This document shows positions 44,000 to 52,751 of a DNA stretch of 64,000 nt, in pieces. Under the pieces are notes generated by a model. That model did not search any database, was not told the DNA's origin, and worked only from the letters and a program-made list of their open reading frames with translations. The first letter of the stretch is position 1. The number at the start of each line of letters is the position of its first letter. The DNA is from CAVXXB01 sp963765585 (GTDB lineage: Bacteria > Calditrichota > Calditrichia > JAJRVZ01): positions 186,001 to 250,000 of the forward strand of contig CAVXXB010000008.1 in the NCBI GenBank assembly GCA_963765585.1. Direction: 5' to 3'. The translations under genes were made by a program, and so were the position numbers.

Positions 44000-44781
44000 T
44001 ACTGGATTATTTTCCTGTCCTTGCATATCATAAAATATCACCTCAAAAAGAATTTGGCTTGACTACAGTCACACCGGATATGTTTGAAAATCAAATGCGA
44101 TTTTTACATGACGCCGGCTTTGAATCCCACACTTTTAAAGATCTTGATATTCATTCGAATATATCTGAAAATAGAATCATAATCACCTTTGATGATGGCT
44201 ATGAATCAATCTATCAATACGCACTGCCAATCCTTAAAAAGTATAATTTTAAGGCTGTAGTATTCGTTTTGAGCGATTTTATTGGCAAACTGAATAGCTG
44301 GGAGGCATATCCTATTCAAAGACGTCACAGACACCTGAATGTTGATCATCTCAAAACACTGACAGACCACGGTTTTGAGATTGGATCCCATGGAAAAAGA
44401 CATCGGTTCCTTCCCGCTATTAGCGATAGAGATTTAGAAGAAGAATTGAAATCTTCAAAAATCGAAATTGAGAGCATTACGGGTCAAAAGATCATCAGTT
44501 TCTGTTATCCATACGGCATTACAACAGATAAGATACAGAAGAGGGTGGAACAAAGTAGCTATCACTATGCGGTAGGCAATATAAAGTTTAAGTATATGAA
44601 TGGACAGAGAAAGTATTATATCGGACGAAGAAGCATATATGCAAATGATAGTTTATATACATTTAAAGAAAAAATTAAAAAACCATCCTTATCACACACC
44701 TCATTATTTACAGAAAAAGTAATTCAATCCGGTGCCATGGCAGCCATTATCAAAAATATCTTAATGAATAATTTAGATTAG
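43996..44781 (+). CDS. Polysaccharide deacetylase (NodB domain)
   Basis: 261 residues; GTG start overlapping the stop of the previous gene. NodB domain with YHKISP, the catalytic base TFDDGY (Asp66/Asp67), zinc histidines in GSHGKRH (His132/His136) and SFCYPYG. Family members remove N- or O-acetyl groups from chitin-like or peptidoglycan-like sugars. No signal peptide is obvious. A C-terminal basic segment might associate with the membrane. Substrate unknown. Confidence 0.88.
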   Translation: MILDYFPVLAYHKISPQKEFGLTTVTPDMFENQMRFLHDAGFESHTFKDLDIHSNISENRIIITFDDGYESIYQYALPILKKYNFKAVVFVLSDFIGKLNSWEAYPIQRRHRHLNVDHLKTLTDHGFEIGSHGKRHRFLPAISDRDLEEELKSSKIEIESITGQKIISFCYPYGITTDKIQKRVEQSSYHYAVGNIKFKYMNGQRKYYIGRRSIYANDSLYTFKEKIKKPSLSHTSLFTEKVIQSGAMAAIIKNILMNNLD

Positions 44782-44844
44782 ATGTTTACAAATTGTCATA
44801 TTTCCACTATATTTAGAGCATAACTTTAAATCCAATATAAAATT

Positions 44845-45171
44845 ATGCAAACAGACAATTATTCTATCGGATATGTGAGTCATGTAACCGATTTACCTCA
44901 ATCTGTGTTACGGTATTGGGAAACAGTATTTCCACAATTTTGTCCACATAAGACACCAGGCGGTACCAGACGGTATACCGAGGCTGACATTGAACTGGTG
45001 AAACAAATTAAAACCCTGTTATATGATCGTAAATTTACCATTAAAGGGGCGAAAACATTTCTGGAAAGTGGACAGACTTTAACTGTAACTGCAAAAGATG
45101 ATTCACTACGTAATTATATCGTATCGGAATTGGAAAGTATCCTGAAAGAAATGGATGAAATCAGCATTTAG
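44845..45171 (+). CDS. MerR-type HTH regulator
   Basis: 108 residues, small for MerR: an N-terminal winged helix (about 7-72) with YSIGYVSHVTDLPQSVLRYW, TPGGTRRYTEADIELV, then a short helix (about 88-106) for dimerisation, and no separate effector domain or metal-binding cysteines at the C-terminus. Such short MerR proteins are common in FCB genomes; the target is unknown. It lies 63 nt after the deacetylase and about 100 nt before a tRNA-Pro gene. Confidence 0.85.
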   Translation: MQTDNYSIGYVSHVTDLPQSVLRYWETVFPQFCPHKTPGGTRRYTEADIELVKQIKTLLYDRKFTIKGAKTFLESGQTLTVTAKDDSLRNYIVSELESILKEMDEISI

Positions 45172-45268
45172 GGAAAAACACCTTTATTCTATTTTCCTTT
45201 TCTCCCTTTCTGCTGTCCCATCCTTGCTTTCAGTGATACAGTTATTTAAATTTCAGCACCTTTTATAT

Positions 45269-45343
45269 CGGAGCGTGGCGCAGTCCGGTTAGCGCACATG
45301 ACTGGGGGTCATGGGGTCGGAGGTTCAAATCCTCTCGCTCCGA
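45269..45343 (+). tRNA. tRNA-Pro (GGG)
   Basis: 75 nt. Acceptor CGGAGCG pairs with CGCTCCG; anticodon stem CATGA/TCATG around loop CTGGGGG gives anticodon GGG; T-arm GGAGG-TTCAAAT-CCTCT. Discriminator base A; CCA is not encoded. Confidence 0.96.
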
Positions 45344-45344
45344 C

Positions 45345-45378
45345 AAATTAATCCAAAATCCAAAGTCCAAAATCTAAA
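45345..45378. repeat. Heptamer array, TCCAAAA units, after tRNA-Pro(GGG)
   Basis: ATCCAAA, ATCCAAA, GTCCAAA, ATCTAAA in 7-nt phase. The 33-nt stretch is identical to one at 52329-52361 that follows the other tRNA-Pro. Next, 45380-45475 is a G+C-rich inverted sequence (AATCCTCCCGTT ... AACGGGAAGATCCCTTCGGGAGGA). Then comes a CATTCCTCATCCC / CTAATTTCTAATC heptamer array (45527-45562). Confidence 0.82.
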
Positions 45379-45603
45379 ACTGTCATTTCGCAGAAATCCT
45401 CCCGTTGTGAGTGCACTTAGCCAAATAATAGTTTACTTTGTGCTAGCAATAACGGGAAGATCCCTTCGGGAGGACTAAATAATCTAAAATCTGTATAAGA
45501 GTACATTCGTATCAAAAATTTTGTAGCATTCCTCATCCCTCATTACTAATTTCTAATCATCATAATGATCGTCAAAAATATTCCGGATTAACAATCCAGA
45601 AAC

Positions 45604-45668
45604 GAGGTCCCAGTGCCCAGAACCGAGTACCCAGTGCCGAGTTCCCAATTCCCAATTGCCAATCCAAT
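45604..45668. repeat. Heptamer array, CAGTGCC/GAGTACC/CCAATTC units
   Basis: Nine units: CAGTGCC, CAGAACC, GAGTACC, CAGTGCC, GAGTTCC, CAATTCC, CAATTGC and partials. It forms the first 16-18 codons of the lipoprotein gene that follows. It is preceded at 45571-45590 by the start of a dispersed repeat (GTCAAAAATATTCCGGATTA). Confidence 0.87.
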
Positions 45669-48114
45669 TTGGACCATATTTCTCTTTGCTATATTTTTTT
45701 TCTCCTGTCAATCCAGTCCTGAAAATAACCGTCTGCAGGTTCAGTTTAACTCCGGCTATGGACAGGTAGAAATCGGTGGACGATATGTTGGTGTTGAATT
45801 TCATAAAAGCCGTGCGTTGCCCTCACGTATCAGCTTTTACTATCCTGTAGCCAATAGCATTGACCTGAGCACAGATTACTGGAAGAGATATCTTTCGCTG
45901 CCACTCATAATTACCTTAAATACTGAATCAAACTCTGACACACTTGGTATATCGCCATTACCATATAATTATACACCGTTTAATGTGCAGTTCGAAGGTG
46001 AGAATGAAGACTACAAATACAATATCAGTTATGATGTATGTGAAGATCTGCCGGTATTAGTTTTACGAATAAAAATATCTGATTTATCGTCTTCACTTAA
46101 AAATATCCGATTAAATACCTCCTTAAAAGCCGTGTTACGCACAAGTCACAGTTTTCAGCAAAAAACGGCAACAAAATTCGGCGAAAATATACCCTATAAG
46201 GCAAAGATCGCCTGGTTTGATTATGTCGAAACCGATTCGGCTGTTTTGTTTGTTGCTAATGCGGGCGTATCACCAAATGGGCCGGTTGCAGGACAAGAAA
46301 AAGATGAACTCAGTTTTGAATACAGTATTTCCGGCACCGGTGACAAAGCCTTTGAAATTGTGCAACTCATCGGCACCGGGCACCATGATGAAATCGAACA
46401 GGTACTGAAGCAATCCGTATCTGATTGGTCCGATCAGATTAAACAAAATACTAATAGAATAATGGATTTTGCCTTTGATCAAGCCCATTTCAAGATTCCG
46501 GACAACAGCATGCAGCAGACCGTACATTGGTCAAAAGCACTCATGATGGCTAATATTCACTATATTGATGGTAATTACCTGCCCATGCCGTGCCCCGCGG
46601 AATATAATTTCTTCTTTACCCATGATTTGCTGCATACTGCCCAGGGGGCCATATATTTTGATACAGATTATGCCCGGTCAGGACTGCATTTCTTGCATAC
46701 GTTGACTAATCCCGAGGATTCTATTCTGGCCCATGCCTATTACTGGAAAGATACCGAATATGTGACTGAATTTTGCGCAACGGATAACTGGAATCATTTA
46801 TGGTTTATCATAACGGCGGCAAAATATTTACGACACAGTGCTGATTCTGAGACGATCAAACTTATTTATCCCATTATTAAAAAGAGTCTAAAACTCATGC
46901 TGACCAATAAGGGCGATGATCACCTGATGTATGCAACCCGGCCTGATTGGTGGGATATCGGAAATATACGTGGTGCCCGTTCCTATATTAGCATCCTGAT
47001 GTACCGCGCTTTGCATGACTATGTTTATATGGCGCATCATCTGAATCAGGATTCAGATCATTTAAGCAAATTTTTACAAACTGCAGAAAATATAAAAATG
47101 GCCCTGACAAAAAATTTATGGGATGATAAAGCCGGTTATCTGATGAATATGCTGGATAAAACTAGCCGTGACTCTCATTATTATACAGGTTCTCTGGTTG
47201 CGGCTATGTATGGTCTTCTTGATGAACAAAAGACCGCTACTTTGCTAAAAACCGCTGCGGATACATTGCTGGATGCGGATCTCGGTATTCGTAATGCCAT
47301 GCCGCCTGATTTTGATCAATTGGGCGATATCTATAAGTTTCATGGTATGGAAATGGGTGTACCTTATTTTTATTTCAATGGCGCCATCTGGCCGCAGGGC
47401 AATGCCTGGTATGTGATGGGTTTGTTGGCTGCAAATCAGCCAAATGAAGCATACAATGCGCTATACAAATATCTGTCTTTAGATGGTATCCGAAAAAGTC
47501 CGGGCGGACAACCGTCATTTTATGAATATAGAATCACTGATAAGAATTCGTCCCGCTACGGCGAAGTAGATAAGCCGTCATTCCTGTGGGCCGGTGGTTT
47601 TTTTATGCAGTCCATTTATCAGCTGGCAGGGATTCGCGATAATTCCTGGAATTTGTATCTATCACCGGTATTACCGGAAAAATTCAAAAAGATTGAATAT
47701 GATGTGAATATTCATGGAAAATTATGCCGGGTGCAGTGGCAGGGTACTGGTAGTTATTTTAAATCAATACAAATGGATGGAGAAACTGTCAGCACCGCCA
47801 TATTATATAAACCGGCAAAAAATATAACCATAGAGCGAGGCCTGCCGGAAATTCCATATCTCTCCTGTGCCGATGTAAAAATATCCACTGTAGGTTATTT
47901 GCAGAATGAAAAGAAAATGCAACTGCAGTACGAGGGTGTGTTAAATATGCCCATTACATTATCCATCGTATCCCCATATCAACTACAAAAAGTTTCTGAT
48001 AGTTCGGTTGTGGTAAACTCCAGCCAGATCAGCATCAACGGGCAAAGCGTGTATGAGATTGACTTAAAAACTAAAGTAATGAATGAGAATAAATTAATCT
48101 TATGGTTTAAATAA
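45613..48114 (+). CDS. Lipoprotein glycoside hydrolase with six-hairpin (glycogen-debranching-like) domain
   Basis: 833 residues from GTG 45613 (GTG 45634 is also possible). The lipoprotein signal IFLFAIFFFSC (cysteine about residue 32) is preceded by codons from a heptamer array. The N-terminal beta-sandwich (about 40-300) is followed by an (alpha/alpha)6 barrel (about 310-700) with NFFFTHDLLHTAQGA, CATDNWNHLWFI, RPDWWDIG, FNGAIWPQGNAW and KPSFLWAGGFFMQS. This resembles amylo-alpha-1,6-glucosidase, GH94 and related clan members. The C-terminal beta domain also matches that architecture. Probably surface or periplasmic oligosaccharide hydrolysis; linkage not determined. Confidence 0.78.
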   Translation: MPRTEYPVPSSQFPIANPIWTIFLFAIFFFSCQSSPENNRLQVQFNSGYGQVEIGGRYVGVEFHKSRALPSRISFYYPVANSIDLSTDYWKRYLSLPLIITLNTESNSDTLGISPLPYNYTPFNVQFEGENEDYKYNISYDVCEDLPVLVLRIKISDLSSSLKNIRLNTSLKAVLRTSHSFQQKTATKFGENIPYKAKIAWFDYVETDSAVLFVANAGVSPNGPVAGQEKDELSFEYSISGTGDKAFEIVQLIGTGHHDEIEQVLKQSVSDWSDQIKQNTNRIMDFAFDQAHFKIPDNSMQQTVHWSKALMMANIHYIDGNYLPMPCPAEYNFFFTHDLLHTAQGAIYFDTDYARSGLHFLHTLTNPEDSILAHAYYWKDTEYVTEFCATDNWNHLWFIITAAKYLRHSADSETIKLIYPIIKKSLKLMLTNKGDDHLMYATRPDWWDIGNIRGARSYISILMYRALHDYVYMAHHLNQDSDHLSKFLQTAENIKMALTKNLWDDKAGYLMNMLDKTSRDSHYYTGSLVAAMYGLLDEQKTATLLKTAADTLLDADLGIRNAMPPDFDQLGDIYKFHGMEMGVPYFYFNGAIWPQGNAWYVMGLLAANQPNEAYNALYKYLSLDGIRKSPGGQPSFYEYRITDKNSSRYGEVDKPSFLWAGGFFMQSIYQLAGIRDNSWNLYLSPVLPEKFKKIEYDVNIHGKLCRVQWQGTGSYFKSIQMDGETVSTAILYKPAKNITIERGLPEIPYLSCADVKISTVGYLQNEKKMQLQYEGVLNMPITLSIVSPYQLQKVSDSSVVVNSSQISINGQSVYEIDLKTKVMNENKLILWFK

Positions 48115-48205
48115 TTAGCAATTGGCTATTTGCCAATGGTAATAAGTACTTACCAATCAACATTCTCAAATCTCAAATCTCTAATTTCTAATCACTAATA
48201 AGGTC
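48115..48205. repeat. Heptamer array following the glycosidase
   Basis: Begins at the stop codon. Units of AGCAATT/GGCTATT/TGCCAAT type, then CTCAAAT twice, CTCTAAT, TTCTAAT, CACTAAT. It leads into the 170-bp dispersed repeat. Confidence 0.82.
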
Positions 48206-48232
48206 AAATAACCTAATAGGTCATCATAAATG

Positions 48233-48404
48233 GCCGTCAAAAATTTGCCGGATTAACAATCAGCAAGTAATACGAGACGTCAGAAAATTTCGTAAGAAAA
48301 ATATTTTTTTCAAGAAATTTTGCTGACGGATCGCATACGACAGGCAGGTAAATTTTTGTCGAGCCTTGATTTTTCGGTTCTTTTTGATCAAGCAAAAAGA
48401 ACAA
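48233..48404. repeat. About 170-bp dispersed repeat, copy 1
   Basis: Matches 52523-52696 over nearly its whole length: GTCAAAAATTTGCCGGATTAA, TAATACGAGACGTCAG, AAATTTCGTAAGAAAAATAT, CAAGAAATTTTGCTGA, GGATCGCA, AGGCAGGTAAATTTTTGTCG, AGCCTTGATTTTT. It ends in an imperfect palindrome GTTCTTTTTG / CAAAAAGAAC. It contains AAATTTC / GAAATTT inverted arms and probably folds as RNA. A 5' fragment is at 45571. The rest of the gap to 48518 is AT-rich with nothing identified. Confidence 0.87.
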
Positions 48405-48518
48405 AAAGAAATTCGATAAAGAAATTTAATAATAAACCAAATATTCTTATCAATCAGATAATTTTGTAAATTAATCAGATATACAATTAAAAATTCATGT
48501 TATCCGGGCATAAATATA

Positions 48519-49247
48519 TTGACAGATAAAAATAAGTTGGCTGAATTCGGATACTCCGTTCTCATACCGGCTTTGAATGCAGAAAAAACGCTGAGCAGAT
48601 TACTAAATGATTTGGAAAAGATTGAACCATCGGCTCAGGAAATCCTGGTCGTAAACGATGGTTCGGACGACAGGACCGCACAAATTGCCCGTACAGCCAA
48701 TGTTACCGTAATTGACTATATTACCAATATGGGTAAAGGAAATGCCCTGAGAAGCGGATTTAAGCACTATTCAGAGCAAAATTATACCGGTTATGTACTT
48801 TGTATGGATGCGGATCTGCAACACCCGCCTGAATATATTCCAGACTTTATAAAATATGCACGGAATACCGGGTGTCAATTTATCATTGGCAATCGTGAAA
48901 AAAAAATTGGCACCATGCCGGCGCATCGAATTATGTCAAACCGGATAACTTCATTCATCATATCCGTTATAACCGGACAAAAAATACCGGACAGCCAATG
49001 CGGTTTCCGGTTAATTCACAGTGATGTGATAAAAAATCTGGAAATGAATGAGGATGGATTTCAGTTTGAGAGCGAAATGATACTCAAGGCTGCAAATCAC
49101 GGTGTCAAAATTGGCTTTGTGTCCATACCGGTAATATATAATGATGCCGGGTCGCATATCGGAAATGTGAGGGATACTTTTAAGTTTATTAGTATGGTGT
49201 TAAAATATATTTTTTTGAAAAAAGTGGCAAAAAGACAAAGTCCCTGA
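48519..49247 (+). CDS. Family 2 glycosyltransferase (DPM1/DolP-mannosyltransferase-like)
   Basis: 242 residues from TTG 48519 (no ATG near the conserved start). GT-A fold with YSVLIPALNAEKTLSRLL, VVNDGSDDRTAQIA, the DxD-type CMDADLQHPPEYI, and SQCGFRLI. It resembles polyprenyl-phosphate mannosyl/glucosyltransferases of cell-envelope synthesis, but lacks the C-terminal membrane helices of many. The stop codon falls inside an 8-nt repeat array (CCCTGAGC). Sugar and acceptor unknown. Confidence 0.88.
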   Translation: MTDKNKLAEFGYSVLIPALNAEKTLSRLLNDLEKIEPSAQEILVVNDGSDDRTAQIARTANVTVIDYITNMGKGNALRSGFKHYSEQNYTGYVLCMDADLQHPPEYIPDFIKYARNTGCQFIIGNREKKIGTMPAHRIMSNRITSFIISVITGQKIPDSQCGFRLIHSDVIKNLEMNEDGFQFESEMILKAANHGVKIGFVSIPVIYNDAGSHIGNVRDTFKFISMVLKYIFLKKVAKRQSP

Positions 49248-49282
49248 GCGCCTGAGCACCTGAGTCCCTAAGTCTCAAGAGA
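49243..49282. repeat. Octamer array overlapping the GT2 stop codon
   Basis: TCCCTGAG, CGCCTGAG, CACCTGAG, TCCCTAAG: four 8-nt units. The first contains the TGA that ends the glycosyltransferase, so the array supplies its last codons and stop. The gap to pcm also holds a hairpin repeat with GGAATCCCGTAGGGATTC (49318-49335). Confidence 0.8.
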
Positions 49283-49365
49283 AAGGTACAAAGTCAACGT
49301 AATTTAGGAATATGCAGGAATCCCGTAGGGATTCAATTATTGTAATCGGGAGCGCATTGCACAGA

Positions 49366-49411
49366 ACTCATTACCGAGTGACCAGCGTCCAGTACCCAGA
49401 AGCGAGTAACA
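49366..49411. repeat. Heptamer array abutting pcm
   Basis: TCATTAC, CGAGTGA, CCAGCGT, CCAGTAC, CCAGAAG, CGAGTAA run to the ATG of pcm. There is no separate Shine-Dalgarno. Confidence 0.8.
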
Positions 49412-50050
49412 ATGCCATACATATCAAAAAGAAATAAGATGATAAGGCGCCTGCGTGAAGCAGGGATCGAAGACGAACGCGTTCTGGAGGCCATGGAAAA
49501 ACTACCGCGGGAAAAATTTGTTCCCCAGGGAATGGAACACCAGGCTTATGATGAAAAGGCCTTACCCATTGGCTTTGGCCAGACAATTTCTCACCCGTAC
49601 ACTGTCGCATTTATGACGCAAACTTTACAGATAAGTCCTGGAGATCGTGTACTGGAGATCGGGACCGGTTCCGGATATCAATGTGCGGTGTTAAGCGCCA
49701 TGGGGTGTCATGTATTTTCGGTGGAAATTGTTAGCACGCTGGCAGATAGGGCGCGTAAAATGATGAAATACATGAAGTTTATATGCGCGATAAAAAGCGG
49801 TGATGGCAGTAATGGCTGGACCCAATATGCACCTTATGACAAAATTATCGTAACCGCAGGCGCACCGGTTACGCCATCAAAATTGCTGGAGCAACTGAGC
49901 CCTGGTGGCCGGATGATTATACCAGTGGGTGATTTTGAAGAGCAGGATCTGTATTTGTACATCCATACAGAGCAGGGTATAAAAGAACATGTATTGGAAA
50001 AATTTAAATTCGTACCGATGAGAGGAAAAGACGGATGGAAGCAAAGATAG
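49412..50050 (+). CDS. pcm: Protein-L-isoaspartate O-methyltransferase
   Basis: 212 residues, the usual size. SAM-binding motif VLEIGTGSGYQCAVL (about 81-95); family block ALPIGFGQTISHPYTVAFMTQ; LSPGGRMIIPVG at the third motif. It methylates isoaspartyl residues in damaged proteins to start their repair. A second ATG at 49436 has no clear advantage, though the first 8 codons follow directly on a repeat array. Overlaps the DUF368 gene by 16 nt. Confidence 0.95.
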   Translation: MPYISKRNKMIRRLREAGIEDERVLEAMEKLPREKFVPQGMEHQAYDEKALPIGFGQTISHPYTVAFMTQTLQISPGDRVLEIGTGSGYQCAVLSAMGCHVFSVEIVSTLADRARKMMKYMKFICAIKSGDGSNGWTQYAPYDKIIVTAGAPVTPSKLLEQLSPGGRMIIPVGDFEEQDLYLYIHTEQGIKEHVLEKFKFVPMRGKDGWKQR

Positions 50051-50931
50051 GAAGCGTACGGCATTATTTACGGATATTACTCATTGGCGGGGCAATGGGT
50101 GTGGCTAATATTATTCCGGGCGTGAGCGGGGGAACGATTGCCGTTGTTTTTGGCATATATGAAGATCTGATGGAGGCGCTGGGTAATTTTTTAACAGATA
50201 AAATTAAAAGATGGGTATATGTATTGTTCCTGGTGGTATTATTCTCAGGTGCACTGGTTGCTATTGTCTCCTTAGCGCCGGTTTTATCATGGGCATTTGC
50301 AAATCATCCGTTGCCTACCGTATATTTTTTTATTGGTCTGATTATAGGCAGCATACCGGTCGTTATCAGATCATATGATGATATGAAGTTGAATATGAGC
50401 CGTGGGGTTGCATTTTTAATCGGTTTGATTGTAGTGATAATTCTGGCATTGATGCAAACGGACGGTACCAGCCAGGCCTCGGCTATTGAATTCGCTTCAT
50501 TTGGTACCCTGGATTATTTATATTTTCTGTTCTGTGGCATGATTGCAGCCTCGGCCATGATTGTTCCGGGAGTCAGCGGCTCATTTATCCTCATATTATT
50601 GGGGGTATACTGGACCGTACTGGCATCAATCAGTGGTTTAACCACGGTGTTATTTCAGCAGGGATTAACCGGGGAGATGATTGCGCGTCTGGCTATTCTG
50701 GGCGCATTAGGCATCGGGATTGTAATTGGCATTCTGGTAATTTCACGAATCATGAGCTGGGCCTTAAAAAAATATCCAGCCCCAACCATGTATGCGATTC
50801 TTGGACTTATATTTGGGTCCTTGTACCAAATTTATCCTGGATTTGAGTTTAGTATAAATGGACTTATAGCAGTAATCACATTAATTTTAGGGGTGGTTAT
50901 TTCTCTAAAATTTGGCGTGGAGAAAGAGTAG
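50035..50931 (+). CDS. DUF368 membrane protein (PopT-type undecaprenyl-phosphate translocase)
   Basis: 298 residues, about 8-9 membrane helices. Two internal copies of the family motif are visible: ANIIPGVSGGTIAVVFG and MIVPGVSGSFILILLG, consistent with an inverted or tandem duplicated fold. DUF368 proteins have been shown in other bacteria to recycle undecaprenyl phosphate across the membrane. It overlaps pcm by 16 nt. The TAG stop is followed directly by a heptamer array. Confidence 0.9.
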   Translation: MEAKIGSVRHYLRILLIGGAMGVANIIPGVSGGTIAVVFGIYEDLMEALGNFLTDKIKRWVYVLFLVVLFSGALVAIVSLAPVLSWAFANHPLPTVYFFIGLIIGSIPVVIRSYDDMKLNMSRGVAFLIGLIVVIILALMQTDGTSQASAIEFASFGTLDYLYFLFCGMIAASAMIVPGVSGSFILILLGVYWTVLASISGLTTVLFQQGLTGEMIARLAILGALGIGIVIGILVISRIMSWALKKYPAPTMYAILGLIFGSLYQIYPGFEFSINGLIAVITLILGVVISLKFGVEKE

Positions 50932-51306
50932 GCCGTTTGCAGTAGGCGGTAGGCAGTAAGCAGAATGCAATTGGCGATAGCAATGGGCCAGATTTGTCAT
51001 CCTGCTGAGGACCTTTTATCCTGTGTTGCATAATTAGTTTAAATTAAAATCGATCTGTGACTAAGTTGGATATAATAACGCAAACTATCTTAGCCTGGAT
51101 TAGTTATTTCTCGCCAGGACGCCAAGGCGCAATGTCCTGATATTATATATCCTATGAAAAGAACGAAATGTTTTGACCCTTATTTGATTCTAACACAAAA
51201 TAAATATCTAAACACATATTTCTTAGCGCCTTTGCGAGAGCAATTTATGAATTAATCAGGTTAGTTATTTTTAATTGCCAACAGCCAATTGCCTATTGCC
51301 AATTGT
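50932..51306. other. Gap with heptamer arrays and repeat fragments
   Basis: GTAGGCG/GTAGGCA/GTAAGCA/GAATGCA heptamers (50932-50990) begin at the DUF368 stop. A fragment of the GTCATCCTG palindrome follows (50997-51014). The stretches CGCCAAGGCGCAATG (51119-51133) and TTAGCGCCTTTGCGAGAG (51222-51239) are inverted relatives of a common CGCAAAGGCGC repeat. An AATTGCC/AACAGCC/AATTGCC/TATTGCC array (51270-51320) runs into the 3' end of the toxin gene. No gene seen. Confidence 0.75.
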
Positions 51307-51642
51307 CTATTGAATGATTTCATTCAACCCATCAACCAATTCATTCAACTCTTCAACAGAAATTGTGGTAATTACTTCACCTATTCTGTTCACAGAAAGG
51401 GTACGTATTTGACTGATTTTTACCCAGGATTTTCGCGGCAACTGTGCGGTTTTAAGTAACAAAGTGAGTGGAAATCCGGCTTTTTGCTCCTGACTGGTAA
51501 TCGCCATAGCAATAACAGTACCAGAACGTTCGTTAAATACATCGTGGCTTATAATTACAACCGGTCTTCGTCCGGATTGTTCATGGCCCATAGATGGATC
51601 TAAATTAGCCCAGCGAACTTCGCCTCTTAATATTCTGGCCAT
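51307..51642 (-). CDS. mazF: MazF/PemK-type endoribonuclease toxin
   Basis: 111 residues. CcdB/MazF fold with RGEVRWANLDPSMGHEQSGR, RPVVIISHDVFN and the Thr/Ser loop AMAITSQEQ; RPVVIIS and the conserved Arg support catalytic competence. It cleaves single-stranded mRNA at short motifs unless bound by its antitoxin. It starts 16 nt inside the antitoxin gene, the standard arrangement. Its last codons and stop (TAG) lie in an AATTGCC heptamer array. Confidence 0.92.
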   Translation of the reverse strand: MARILRGEVRWANLDPSMGHEQSGRRPVVIISHDVFNERSGTVIAMAITSQEQKAGFPLTLLLKTAQLPRKSWVKISQIRTLSVNRIGEVITTISVEELNELVDGLNEIIQ

Positions 51643-51869
51643 TCCTCAATATCTCCTTTAATTCCTTCGTCGGCCAACGTTTGCTCTTTAGAAATATCAA
51701 GTTTACTGCATTCCACAGCCAAACGACTTTTGTCAATACGAATAAATTTCTCTTCTAATGCCATCTGAAATGCTTTACTTCGATTGGGAAAAACCTTATT
51801 TTGCACCATCTGATCCACTCTTTCAATTATTTTTTTTTCAATTGACACAGCGATTTTAACTGAACCCAT
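51627..51869 (-). CDS. mazE: Ribbon-helix-helix antitoxin (MazE-like)
   Basis: 80 residues. N-terminal ribbon-helix-helix DNA-binding domain (about 3-45, SVKIAVSIEKKIIERVDQMV and NRSKAFQMALEEK), followed by an acidic flexible tail (GIKGDIEEWPEY) that would wrap the toxin. AGGAAGT Shine-Dalgarno. A perfect 9-bp inverted repeat lies just upstream, the expected autoregulatory operator. Confidence 0.9.
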   Translation of the reverse strand: MGSVKIAVSIEKKIIERVDQMVQNKVFPNRSKAFQMALEEKFIRIDKSRLAVECSKLDISKEQTLADEGIKGDIEEWPEY

Positions 51870-51884
51870 ACATACTTCCTTTCG

Positions 51885-51903
51885 GTATTACAATTTGTAA
51901 TAC
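51885..51903. promoter_or_regulatory. Palindromic operator upstream of mazEF
   Basis: Arms GTATTACAA (51885-51893) and TTGTAATAC (51895-51903), perfect with a 1-nt centre, 16-34 nt upstream of the antitoxin ATG. This is where an RHH antitoxin would bind to repress its own operon. Confidence 0.78.
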
Positions 51904-52044
51904 TTTAATAAAAAGTATGTCCGTTATCAAGAAAAATATCTTTTGTTTACAAAATCATATGCAAATTTTATACCACTTTCGTAGAACAAGAAATATTCCT
52001 TAAAATCAGATACATCATGTCCTAATCATCCATCGTGGTTAATC

Positions 52045-52135
52045 TCTTTGTGCCTATCACTAATTGCTTATTGCCAATCTACAATATATACAGTCCACCG
52101 CTTACCGCCAACTGCCTACTGAATACTGAATCCCT
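52045..52135. repeat. Heptamer array between mazEF and tRNA-Pro(CGG)
   Basis: CACTAAT, TGCTTAT, TGCCAAT, CTACAAT, ATATACA, GTCCACC, GCTTACC, GCCAACT, GCCTACT, GAATACT, GAATCCC in unbroken 7-nt phase. The unit drifts markedly. The rest of the 51904-52185 gap shows nothing else. Confidence 0.83.
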
Positions 52136-52185
52136 TCTTGATTTATATTTACTCTGTCCTTAAATTCCATCCGCTGTAACAAAAT

Positions 52186-52520
<335 letters not shown>

Positions 52521-52522
52521 TC

Positions 52523-52696
52523 GGCCGTCAAAAATTTGCCGGATTAACTAAAAACCAACTAATACGAGACGTCAGGAAAATTTCGTAAGAAAAATATTTT
52601 TTTCAAGAAATTTTGCTGATGGATCGCAACAAGCAGGCAGGTAAATTTTTGTCGAGCCTTGATTTTTTGGTTCTTTTGCATCAAGGCAAAAGAACA
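52523..52696. repeat. About 170-bp dispersed repeat, copy 2
   Basis: Second copy of the element at 48233-48404, same orientation, differing by scattered substitutions and short indels. It ends in CCTTGAT ... ATCAAGG and TTCTTTTG / CAAAAGAA inverted arms. It lies 56 nt before the 3' end of the cytochrome gene on the opposite strand. Confidence 0.87.
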
Positions 52697-52751
52697 AATA
52701 ACTACCCATAGGGGCTTCGAGGGAATTCCTCATGCAGGCCTTATGCAAATA

